From Planctomycetota bacterium (GTDB lineage Bacteria > Planctomycetota > UBA1135 > GCA-002686595): DNA of 64,000 nt. Position numbers and translations under genes: made by a program. Shown here piece after piece: positions 28,201-35,432 of this stretch. Location of the stretch: contig JADJNY010000002.1 in NCBI GenBank assembly GCA_016714045.1, positions 434,001 to 498,000 on the forward strand. The letters are read 5' to 3'. Under the pieces are notes generated by a model. It was not told where the DNA came from, made no database searches, and saw only the letters and a program-made list of their open reading frames with translations. Every line of letters begins with the position of its first letter. The stretch's first letter is position 1.

Positions 28201-29630
28201 AAGTGCGCGCGCTCACGGAGCACGCGTTCGAGCGCTACTTCGAGACGAGCGGCCTCTTCGGCTCCGTGGAGACGTGCGTGAAGCAGGTCGAGCGCGTGCG
28301 CGCCGTCGGCATCGACGAGTTCGCCTGCCTGATCGACTTCGGCGTGCCGTCGACGGTCGTGCTCGAGCACCTGGAGCTCCTCGACGAGGTCCGCCGCCGC
28401 GTCGCCGCGCCCTCGGCCTCGCACACGGTGTCGTCGCTCCTGCGCGAGCACCGCATCACGCACCTGCAGTGCACGCCGTCCATGGCGACGATGATCCTCG
28501 CCGAGGAGGGCGCGGAAGCGGCGCTCGGCGGCCTCGACACGTTGATGGTCGGCGGCGAAGCGCTGCCCGGCCCGCTCGCGGAGCGCCTCCGTTCGCTCGT
28601 CCGCGGCCGCGTGGTCAACATGTACGGCCCGACCGAGACGACGGTGTGGTCGTCGACGCACGACGCCGCGGGCAGCGACGCGGTCGTGCCGATCGGACGG
28701 CCGATCGCGAACACGACGTTCCGCGTGCTCGGCCCGCACGGCGAGCTCGTTCCCATCGGTTTGCCCGGCGAGCTCTACATCGGCGGCGAGGGCGTCGCGC
28801 GCGGCTACCTGCGCCGGCCCGAGCTCACGGCCGAGCGCTTCGTGGCCGATCCGTTCGCGCCCGCCGACGCGCCGGCGCGCATGCGGCGGCTCTACCGCAC
28901 CGGCGACCTCGTGCGCTGGCGCGCCGACGGCGTGCTCGAGTACCTCGGGCGCGGCGACCAGCAGGTCAAGCTGCGCGGCTACCGGATCGAGCTGGGCGAG
29001 ATCGAGGCCGCGATCGCGTCGTTCGACGGCGTGCGCGAGGCCGCGTGCGTCGTGCGCGCGGACGCGGCGGGGGAGAAGCGTCTCGTCGCCTACGTCGTGC
29101 GCGTGCCAGGCTCGGCGTGGAACGCGCGCGAGCTGCGCGCGCATCTCTCGACGCGCCTCCCCGAGTTCATGCTGCCCGGCCACGTCGTCGAGCTCGCCGA
29201 GCTGCCGAAGACGCCCAACGCGAAGATCGACCGCAAGGCGCTGCCCGACCCGGCGCTCGCCAAGCCCGTAGCGGCGAGCGCGCCGGTGGCGCCGGAGGGC
29301 GAGCTCGAAGCGAGCGTCGCCGCGATCTGGTGCGAGGTGCTCGGCGTGCCGAACGTCGGCCGCGACGAGAACTTCTTCGAGCTCGGCGGGCACTCGCTCC
29401 TGACCGTCCAGGTGCAGGGCCGCTTGCGGCGCCTGCTCGGCCGCCAGGTGCCGATCACGGACCTCTTCCGCTTCCCGACGGTGCGCACGCTCGCGCTCCA
29501 CCTCGGCGGCGGTGCGGCGGACCCCGCGCGCGAGGAGCAGAGCGAAGCGCGCGTCCAGGCGCGCGCCGAGGGCCGCGACCGGGCGGCGCTCTTGCGCGAG
29601 CGGCGGTCGCAGCTGCGCGGACGGGGTTGA
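25263..29630 (+). CDS. NRPS module C-A-PCP with luciferase-like monooxygenase inserted in the A domain
   Basis: A 1455-residue nonribosomal peptide synthetase. Residues about 10-440 are a condensation domain with active-site HHLLMDG near 142. The adenylation domain begins near 480; its core has YTSGSTGQPKGV near 614 and SFDISVLELLW. Between this and MYGPTETTVW near 1119 lies a domain of about 350 residues beginning FSLFYFASDEGENPADKYRL and including WTPERHFHAFGGLYPNP, which is the FMN-dependent luciferase-like monooxygenase of the MupA/Atu3671 type known to be embedded in A domains. The A domain ends with YRTGDLVRWR and GRGDQQVKLRGYRIE. The PCP has FFELGGHSLL (Ser about 1377). There is no thioesterase; a charged 40-residue tail follows. 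It probably loads and oxidises one amino acid. Confidence 0.93.
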   Translation: MNQNDATILLPLTPLQQGMLFEHLSHAVAGVDVEQIVGRLDEPIEAAHLEAALHDVVARHEALRTSFRWEGLESPRQEVQAAVRVPFEFEDWSTFAPNDVEPRWSDRLLAERERGFDLTSAPLLRALCVRTGPARHRLLLTFHHLLMDGRSFPQVLRELFVLYEARVAGRAVALPPARPFREHVDALARRERAGDEDFWRQALHGARMPTTLALAAPESGSASGAGARHERVTRLARETTARLRQLGEQHGLSLGTLVQGALALLVARCSGEDDVVYGAVRAGRRSTVAGADEIVGVFINTLPVRARVAANEPWIPWMQRFRAEQAAVRPHELASLAEIQRWAKLSAGTQPFELLLVYDHALLDTLVHDGVPGAGRKRHFEMLERTGYPLTVYAYGEPELYLKLAWDERRLREADGERLLGYLATLLESMAAAPDKTLSTLAMAGAEERQLLLRGFNATERAHDRAATLPDLFEAQVARSPGAPALTHGGETLTYRELDRRANALARHLVSLGVGREVLVGLSLDRSAEMVVALLAVHKAGGGYLPLDPNYPKERLAFIFADSGARVLVTTRALAGSVPPGEAQVVLLDALALEDGDVAAPPRALEPADLAYVLYTSGSTGQPKGVQVEHANVVNFFVGMDERLGAHPGRWLAVTSLSFDISVLELLWTLARGFEVVLHTGRERATNGASTGPAFSLFYFASDEGENPADKYRLLLEGARFADERGFEAVWTPERHFHAFGGLYPNPSVASAALATITRRIHLRAGSVVLPLHDPIRVAEEWAMVDNLSNGRVGIAVASGWQPHDFVLAPENHARRKEIMTEGVETLRRLWRGEKLERRGPDGRMHAVQTLPRPVQKELPLWVTTAGNIETWRIAGETGANVLTHLLGQRIEELAAKVKAYREARAAAGHAGPGRVTIMLHTLVGRDDAEVKELVRAPMIGYLESSVGLVKDVIASFPTFKTPGAGAKEQADFEALQPDEVRALTEHAFERYFETSGLFGSVETCVKQVERVRAVGIDEFACLIDFGVPSTVVLEHLELLDEVRRRVAAPSASHTVSSLLREHRITHLQCTPSMATMILAEEGAEAALGGLDTLMVGGEALPGPLAERLRSLVRGRVVNMYGPTETTVWSSTHDAAGSDAVVPIGRPIANTTFRVLGPHGELVPIGLPGELYIGGEGVARGYLRRPELTAERFVADPFAPADAPARMRRLYRTGDLVRWRADGVLEYLGRGDQQVKLRGYRIELGEIEAAIASFDGVREAACVVRADAAGEKRLVAYVVRVPGSAWNARELRAHLSTRLPEFMLPGHVVELAELPKTPNAKIDRKALPDPALAKPVAASAPVAPEGELEASVAAIWCEVLGVPNVGRDENFFELGGHSLLTVQVQGRLRRLLGRQVPITDLFRFPTVRTLALHLGGGAADPAREEQSEARVQARAEGRDRAALLRERRSQLRGRG

Positions 29631-29789
29631 GCGAGCGCCCTCCGCCGCGGATCCACGACCTTTGCGTCGCGCTCCCGCCCGTGCGCCGACCCGCGCACGG
29701 GCCGGCGCGCCCGAGGCGGCCGCGGCCCCTTCGTTCGACGTCGAAGACGCTGCGAAGGCCCGCTCCCCGCTCCGAAGTTGCCCACGGCA

Positions 29790-29817
29790 GCGTTGCGACC
29801 GAGGTCGCGGGAGCTAC
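29790..29817 (+). promoter_or_regulatory. Possible sigma-70-type promoter upstream of the RNase D-like gene
   Basis: TTGCGA, 16-base spacer, TACGCT, located about 35-60 bp before the ATG at 29850. Spacing and hexamers are acceptable but the match is moderate and the background is GC-rich. Confidence 0.3.
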
Positions 29818-29849
29818 GCTCTGCGCGCACCGACCCGAACCACGCCCGC

Positions 29850-31058
29850 ATGCTCGACGACCTGCCCCCGCCCACCCTCGTCCAAGATGCCCGGGGGCTC
29901 GGGCGGCTCGTCGCCGACCTCGATCGGCAGTCGGAGATCGCCGTCGACACCGAGGCGGACTCCTTCTTCAGCTACCGCGAGAAGGTCTGCCTGATCCAGA
30001 TCACGGCGGAGGATCGCGACTACCTCGTCGATCCGCTCGCGGGGTTCGACCTGGCGCCGCTCGGCGCGCTCCTCTCCGACCCGCGCAAGGTCAAGGTGTT
30101 CCACGACGCGGAGTACGACGTGCTGCTGCTCAAGCGGTGCCTCGGGTTCCGCTTCCAGAACCTGTTCGACACGCGCGTGGCCGCGGCGACGCTCGGGTCG
30201 AAGACGCCGGGGCTCGCCTCGGTCCTGCAGCAGCGCTTCGGCATCGAGCTCGACAAGTCGATGCAGCGGTCGAACTGGGGCGAGCGACCGCTCTCCGAGC
30301 GCCAGATCCGCTACGCGCGCCTCGACACGCGCTTCCTCGTCACGCTGATGCGCGAACAGCGCGTCGAGCTCGAGCAGCGCGACCGGTTGTGCATCGTCGA
30401 GGGCGAATGCCGGTGACTCGAACAGCTCGAGCCGCCGCCGAACGCGTTCGATCCCGAGGAGTGGGTGCGCCTGAAGGGCGCGCGCGTCCTCGGTCCGCTC
30501 GAACGGCGCGTGCTGCGCGAGCTCTTCGTCCTGCGCGAGCGCCTCGCGGAGGAGAGCGACCAGCCGCCGTTCCGCATCATGAACAACGAGACGCTGCTCG
30601 AGCTCGCACGCCGGCGTCCGCACGTCGCGCAGGAGCTCTCGCAGGTCAACGGCTTCACGTGGAAGCAGGTCCGGCGCCTGGGCGAGGACGTCCTCGCCAC
30701 GATCGCGCGCGCGAAGGAGCTCCCGCCGATCAAGAACTTCCCCGAGCTCGAGAGCCGCGACGGCACGGGCGAGCTCGACGAGCTGCAGTACGAGCTGCAC
30801 GAGCGCCTGAAGACGCTCCGCAAGCGGTGGGCGGACCAGCTCGATACGGACCCCGCGTACGTGATCAACCGCCACGTCCTCCTGCGGCTCGCGAAGGAGC
30901 AACCGCAGACGTGGGACGCGCTCGAGCGCCTGCCCGGGCTCGTCGATTGGCAGCTCGACGACTTCGGCGACGAGCTGCTCGACGCGATCGCGCGCTTCCG
31001 CGCCGACGTGCAGGCGGGCAAGGTCGAATCGAAGCGCCGGCGTCCCTGGCGCGGGTGA
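29850..31058 (+). pseudogene. RNase D-like 3'-5' exonuclease with HRDC region, interrupted by an in-frame TGA
   Basis: The first part (29850-30416, 188 residues) is a complete DEDDy exonuclease domain: IAVDTEADSFF (D-x-E), VFHDAEYDVLLLK, and YARLDTRFLVTL (Y-x-x-x-D). RNase D trims 3' ends of tRNA precursors. A TGA at 30414-30416 then stops translation. Without any frame change the sequence continues LEQLEPPPNAFDPEEWVRLK and 200 further residues containing two helical HRDC-like segments (LRELFVLRERLAEESDQPPF, LRKRWADQLDTDPAYVIN), ending at 31058. Together this would be about 402 residues, the normal size for RNase D. One changed base (for example CGA to TGA) explains it. It could be a nonsense mutation, a base-call error or a split gene, with a possible restart near 30465. 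There is no sign of selenocysteine context. Confidence 0.75.
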
Positions 31059-31304
31059 TCCGAGCGCGCGGTTCGGCCGTGGGAATCGTGCGTGGAACGG
31101 ACGCACGAATCTTGATCTCGTGGCGGAGGCCACGACACTCGGCCGTGTAGCTCTCCGCGCGTCGCTCCACCCCGAGCGCGCGCTCCGTCCAGTCCGCACC
31201 GCTCGGGCGTCGCCCGTGGGAGCGCGCACGGCGCGGCGCGCTCCGACGCGGGGCCGACGCGCGGGCTCCCACGTCTGTGCGCCATCTCCACGAGGATCTC
31301 GACC

Positions 31305-33182
31305 ATGCCCGCTCCGCAACCGCTCCGCATCCTCTGTGTCCACGGCATCGGCCAGCATCCGGTCGGCGGTCCGTGGCAGCGCGAATGGTGCGACGCCATC
31401 GAGGCGCCGCTCGCGCGCGTCGCGCCGTCCGTGCGGCCCGAGTTCGAGTTCGTCCACTACGACGCGCTCTTCCAGAAGCACAAGGTCGGCCTGTTCGACA
31501 CGATCGAGGCGCTCGCGAAGCTCACCGCGAGCGGGATCTCGGCGCCGTTCCGCGCGCGCGGGCTCGAGCGCGGGCTCACGAGCTCGCTGCGCTGGACGGC
31601 GGGCATGGTGGTGAAGTGGGTCGAGTCCGACCGGTTCCGGCGTGAAACGCGCGAGCTGCTCACCGCCCGGTTGCGCCGCTTCTCGGACTCGCACGCGGGA
31701 CCGCCCGACGTCGTGCTCGCGCACAGCCTCGGCTCGCTCGTCGCGTACGACACGCTGACCACGGTCGCGGGGCTCGACCTCACGCGCACGCGCCTCGTCA
31801 CGTTCGGCTCGCAGATCGCGAACCCGTTCGTCTCCGGGCAATTCCTCGCGGGGCGCATCGAGGTCCCGAAGGGGCTCGGGGCGTGGACGCACCTCTACAA
31901 CTCGGAGGACGCCGCCTTCGCCGCGCCGATCCGGCTCTCCGACGCGCGCTTCGAGCAGCTCACGACGTTCTTCGACGAGCCCGGGATGCTCGACCACTCG
32001 GCGCCGCGCTACCTCGCGCACCCCGCGACGCAGGCGGGCTTGTGGGCCGGCTTCGGCACCTCGGTCGCCGGCGGGATGCGCGGCTTCGGCGCCGTCGCCG
32101 CTCCGCGCCGCGCCGCGCGTGCGACGCCGTCGCGCAGGAGGACCTCGCCGCGCCGCCGCGCTCTGCTCGTGGGCATCAACGAGTACGCGGCACCGGAGGA
32201 CCGTCTCGAGGGCTGCGTGAACGACGTGTTCCTGATGAGCTCGCTCCTGCAGGAGTCGGGCTACGCGGCCGAGGACATCCGCATCGTGCTCGACAAGCGC
32301 GCGACGGCGAAGGGCATCCGCGAGCGCCTCGAGTGGCTCCTCGACGGCATCGAAGCGGACGACACCGAGGGCGATGACGCCGTCGAGCGCGTCTTCTACT
32401 ACAGCGGTCACGGGGCGCAGATGCCGACCTACGGCCAGGGCGACAAGGTCGACCGGATGGACGAGACGCTCGTGCCGTGGGACTTCGACTGGTCGCCGGA
32501 GCATGCGCTCACCGACGATGCGTTCCACGACCTCTACGCGCAGCTGCCCTACGGCCTGCGGTTCCTGACGATCTTCGACTGCTGTCACTCGGGCGGCATG
32601 ACGCGCGACGGCGGACCGAAAGTGCGCGGTCTCACGCCGCCGGACGACATCCGTCACCGCGCGCTCCGCTGGAACGCGGACGTCGAGATGTGGCAGCCGC
32701 GCGACCTCGAGCCCCTGAACAAGGACTTCCTCGACCGTCACACCGCGACCGTGAAGTCGAAGGCCCGCGGCGCGGAGCAGCGCGCGGGGCGCATGACGAA
32801 CCGTCTGGGCTTCTCGATGAGCTTGCGCGGGCTCGAGGACCGCGCGTTCACGCGGCGGCGCGCGGCGCTCGGCCACAAGGGGCCGTACATGCCGTTGCTC
32901 CTGTACGCGTGTCGCGAGGACGAGGTCGCGATGGAGTACCGCCACGGCGCCGTCTCGCACGGCGCGTTCACGTACTCGCTCGCGAAGAACGTGCGCAATC
33001 GCCGGAAGGCGCCGCGCAGCGCGCCGCCGACCTTCGAGGCGCTCGTGAAGTCCGTGCAGGGCGACCTGCGCGCGCTCGGCTACGAGCAACACCCCGAGCT
33101 CGCGGGCCCGAGCGTCGCGCGGAAGGCGAACGTGCCGTTCGCCACAGGGGCGGTCGCGGGGCGGCGCGCCCGCCGCTCCTGA
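31305..33182 (+). CDS. Fusion of an alpha/beta-hydrolase (lipase-like) and a caspase-like protease (peptidase C14)
   Basis: A 625-residue two-domain protein. The N-terminal domain (about 1-270) is an alpha/beta hydrolase: oxyanion region ILCVHGIGQHP and nucleophile elbow VVLAHSLGSLVAYDT (Ser about 141). After a basic linker (about 270-285, RRAARATPSRRRTSPRRR) the second domain begins RALLVGINEYAAPEDRLEGC and carries the caspase dyad: His in VFYYSGHGAQMP (about 369) and Cys in FLTIFDCCHSGGM (about 425), as in metacaspases. There is no signal peptide, so it is probably cytosolic. The natural trigger and substrates are unknown. Caspase-like proteases fused to other enzymes occur in bacterial cell-death and defence proteins, but no partner gene here proves that role. 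The start follows 245 bp of non-coding sequence. Confidence 0.87.
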   Translation: MPAPQPLRILCVHGIGQHPVGGPWQREWCDAIEAPLARVAPSVRPEFEFVHYDALFQKHKVGLFDTIEALAKLTASGISAPFRARGLERGLTSSLRWTAGMVVKWVESDRFRRETRELLTARLRRFSDSHAGPPDVVLAHSLGSLVAYDTLTTVAGLDLTRTRLVTFGSQIANPFVSGQFLAGRIEVPKGLGAWTHLYNSEDAAFAAPIRLSDARFEQLTTFFDEPGMLDHSAPRYLAHPATQAGLWAGFGTSVAGGMRGFGAVAAPRRAARATPSRRRTSPRRRALLVGINEYAAPEDRLEGCVNDVFLMSSLLQESGYAAEDIRIVLDKRATAKGIRERLEWLLDGIEADDTEGDDAVERVFYYSGHGAQMPTYGQGDKVDRMDETLVPWDFDWSPEHALTDDAFHDLYAQLPYGLRFLTIFDCCHSGGMTRDGGPKVRGLTPPDDIRHRALRWNADVEMWQPRDLEPLNKDFLDRHTATVKSKARGAEQRAGRMTNRLGFSMSLRGLEDRAFTRRRAALGHKGPYMPLLLYACREDEVAMEYRHGAVSHGAFTYSLAKNVRNRRKAPRSAPPTFEALVKSVQGDLRALGYEQHPELAGPSVARKANVPFATGAVAGRRARRS

Positions 33183-33228
33183 TCGTGGCCGTGCTCAGCG
33201 ACGGGCACGGCGACAGCGAAAACGAACC

Positions 33229-33256
33229 CGCCCGGGCCTCGAGGAGGCACCGGGCG
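33229..33256. terminator. Hairpin between caspase-fusion gene and tRNA-Ala
   Basis: A 7-bp outer stem CGCCCGG/CCGGGCG and 5-bp inner stem GCCTC/GAGGC with a GAG loop and one bulged A. It lies 47 bp after the rightward stop and just past the 3' end of the leftward tRNA, so it could end both transcripts. It lacks a T-run. Confidence 0.5.
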
Positions 33257-33264
33257 GTGTGCGG

Positions 33265-33340
33265 TGGTGGAGACGAAGGGAGTCGAACCCTCGACCTACG
33301 CATTGCGAACGCGTCGCTCTACCAACTGAGCTACGTCCCC
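33265..33340 (-). tRNA. tRNA-Ala (anticodon CGC)
   Basis: The 76-nt cloverleaf folds completely: acceptor GGGGACG with CGTCTCC (one G-T pair), D stem GCTC/GAGC, anticodon stem ACGCG/TGCGT with loop TTCGCAA giving anticodon CGC, variable loop AGGTC, and T stem closing a TTCGACT loop. The CCA end is encoded. It reads GCG codons, which are abundant in this GC-rich genome. Confidence 0.95.
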
Positions 33341-33552
33341 ACGATGGGGCGGGAATCCTAGCGGCTCGCGGGGCGGAGGGGAAGGGGGCGCTTCGGGCTC
33401 GTGGGGGCCGTTTTTCGACGCAGGACGGGGCGGGACGCAGCGTGCGTGGCCCCGGGACGTCCGAGAGCAGCGGCGGGAGCCGAGGGCGTGCGACGGCCCG
33501 CGCGCGGATGGGGCGGAGCGCGTCCCGCGGCCCTTTGGTGTACTGGAGCGCG

Positions 33553-35145
33553 ATGCTGGCACCCCCGCGCTCTCGACGGCTCGTTGGGCGCGCGCGTCCG
33601 CATCGAACGCGGTTCGTGAGCGCGCTCTGGACCTTGGTGCTCCTCGCGGCGGTCGCGTGTCGCGCGTCGGCGCCGAACGAGCCGCGGCGCGCGCTCCCGA
33701 AGCGGCCGAACATCCTCTTCATCCTGTCCGACGACCACGCGGCGCACGCGCTCTCGTGCTACGGCTCGGCGGTCAACGCGACGCCGAACCTGGACCGGCT
33801 CGCGAGCGGCGGCCTGCGCTTCGACCGCGCGTTCGTCACGAACTCGATCTGCACGCCGAGCCGTGCCTCGCTCCTGACGGGCCAGTACTCGCACGTGAAC
33901 GGCGTGCCGGTCTTCAACCGCTTCGACGGAGCGCGCGACACGGTCGCAAAGCGGCTCTCCGCGGCGGGCTACCACACCGGGATGATCGGCAAGTGGCACC
34001 TCGGCGGCGAGCCGACGGGCTTCGACGTGTGGGACATCCTCCCGGGGCAGGGCGTGTACGTCGATCCGACCTTCGTCTCGCCCGCGGGGCGGCGCGTCGT
34101 GCCGGGGCACGTCACCGACGTGATCACGGAGCGCGGGCTCGAGTTCCTGGAGACGCGCCCGAAGGACCGGCCGTTCTTCCTGATGCTCCACCACAAGGCT
34201 CCGCACCGCGAGTGGACGCCCGCCGAGCGGCACCGCGCGCGGTGGGCCGGGCGCGTCGTGCCGGAACCGTCGACCTTGTTCGACGATGGGAGCACGCGCA
34301 CGGACGCGCTGCGCGAGAACCGTCAGACGATCGCGCGCGACCTGAACCGCTTCGACTTGAAGCTCGTCCCGTCCGCGGCGTTCGCCTCGGACGCGGACCG
34401 TCGGCGTTGGTTCGCGACGGCGCCGCAGGACGGCGAGCTCGACGCGGGCGATGGGAACGCGCTGCGCGGCGACGCGCTCACGCGCTGGAAGTACCAGCGC
34501 TACATGCAGGACTACCTCGCGTGCGTCCAGGGCGTCGACGAGTCGGTCGGACGCGTGCTCGACTGGTTGGACGCGCACGGGCTCGCCGAGGACACGCTCG
34601 TCGTCTACTCGAGCGACAACGGCTTCTTCCTCGGGGACCACGGGCTCTACGACAAGCGCTTCATGTACGAGGAGTCGCTGCGCGTTCCGCTGCTCGCGCG
34701 CTGGCCCGGTGCGATCGAGGCGGGGGGGACGACGGACGCGCTCGTGCTCAACCTCGATCTGCCAGAGACGTTCCTCGAGCTCGCGGGGCTCGAGGTCCCG
34801 CGGGAGATGCAGGGGCGCTCGCTCGCGCCGTTCCTCGCGGGCGAAGAGCCGCGGGACTGGCGGACGAGCTTCTACTACCGCTACTACCACGACCCGGGCG
34901 ATCACGACACGCGCGCGCACTACGGCGTGCGGACACGGACGCACAAGCTCGTCCACTACTGGACGAAGGGGCAGTGGGAGCTCTTCGACCTCGTGAACGA
35001 CCCGCGCGAGCTCGTGAACCTGGCCGGCAGGCCGGAGCACGCGGAGACGTTCGAGGCGTTGAAGCGCGAACTCGAGCGCGTCAAGCGCGCGGTCGGGGAC
35101 GAGGATCAGTTCGCGGGTGTGCGGCTGCCGTACGGAGCCGACTGA
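33553..35145 (+). CDS. Sulfatase (S1 family), predicted lipoprotein
   Basis: A 530-residue type I sulfatase. The formylglycine site is CTPSRASLLTGQY near residue 100 (C-x-P-S-R), preceded by the metal-binding opening RPNILFILSDDHAAHALSCYG. Later motifs include GYHTGMIGKWHLGGEP and the second metal site VVYSSDNGFFLGDHGLYDK. The N-terminus has a basic start, a hydrophobic stretch LWTLVLLAAVA and a cysteine in LAAVACRA, which fits a lipobox, so the enzyme is probably anchored in the cell envelope. It should remove sulfate from a sulfated glycan or small ester; the substrate cannot be told. It needs a formylglycine-generating enzyme; the SUMF1-like domain of the kinase at 57915-61412 is not evidence for that activity. 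Confidence 0.92.
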   Translation: MLAPPRSRRLVGRARPHRTRFVSALWTLVLLAAVACRASAPNEPRRALPKRPNILFILSDDHAAHALSCYGSAVNATPNLDRLASGGLRFDRAFVTNSICTPSRASLLTGQYSHVNGVPVFNRFDGARDTVAKRLSAAGYHTGMIGKWHLGGEPTGFDVWDILPGQGVYVDPTFVSPAGRRVVPGHVTDVITERGLEFLETRPKDRPFFLMLHHKAPHREWTPAERHRARWAGRVVPEPSTLFDDGSTRTDALRENRQTIARDLNRFDLKLVPSAAFASDADRRRWFATAPQDGELDAGDGNALRGDALTRWKYQRYMQDYLACVQGVDESVGRVLDWLDAHGLAEDTLVVYSSDNGFFLGDHGLYDKRFMYEESLRVPLLARWPGAIEAGGTTDALVLNLDLPETFLELAGLEVPREMQGRSLAPFLAGEEPRDWRTSFYYRYYHDPGDHDTRAHYGVRTRTHKLVHYWTKGQWELFDLVNDPRELVNLAGRPEHAETFEALKRELERVKRAVGDEDQFAGVRLPYGAD

Positions 35146-35315
35146 CTCGCGCACGAGCGCCGCCGAGCACGTCGCGAGGCCCTCAGCGCGGGCGTGTGCT
35201 CGCAACCCAATGCGGGTGGACGGACGTCGGTCGGGGCGCAATTGCCGGATGGGGCGACCAAGGGCAAAGGGACGCAACGGAACACACGCGTGTGCTCCGC
35301 ATCACGGACCTCGCA

Positions 35316-35347
35316 CAAGCCAGGGCCGGAGGACCGGCCCTGGCTTG
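35316..35347. terminator. Perfect 14-bp hairpin between convergent sulfatase and transhydrogenase genes
   Basis: CAAGCCAGGGCCGG pairs with CCGGCCCTGGCTTG around an AGGA loop. It sits in the 287-bp gap between two convergent stops, suggesting a shared terminator. No T-run follows on either strand. A 12-base palindrome, CACACGCGTGTG, lies nearby at 35283-35294. Confidence 0.6.
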
Positions 35348-35432
35348 CACGGGGTTCCATGGGCTCTCAGCATCGAGCGCGGGGCACGGCGAGAATGTTC
35401 GCGCGGCGCGAACACTTCACGAAAGTAGGAGC

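Noticed and set aside
24255..29501. A 1748-codon open frame opposite the NRPS
   Set aside because: Antisense shadow: low complexity, no domain motifs, while the plus strand has complete C, A and PCP motifs.
30414..30416. Selenocysteine or stop recoding at the RNase D TGA
   Set aside because: RNase D has no selenoprotein members that I know of, the residue would lie outside the catalytic domain, and no SECIS-like hairpin was recognised just after the TGA.
35283..35294. The palindrome CACACGCGTGTG as an operator
   Set aside because: It is a simple alternating purine-pyrimidine palindrome between two convergent stops, where an operator is unlikely.
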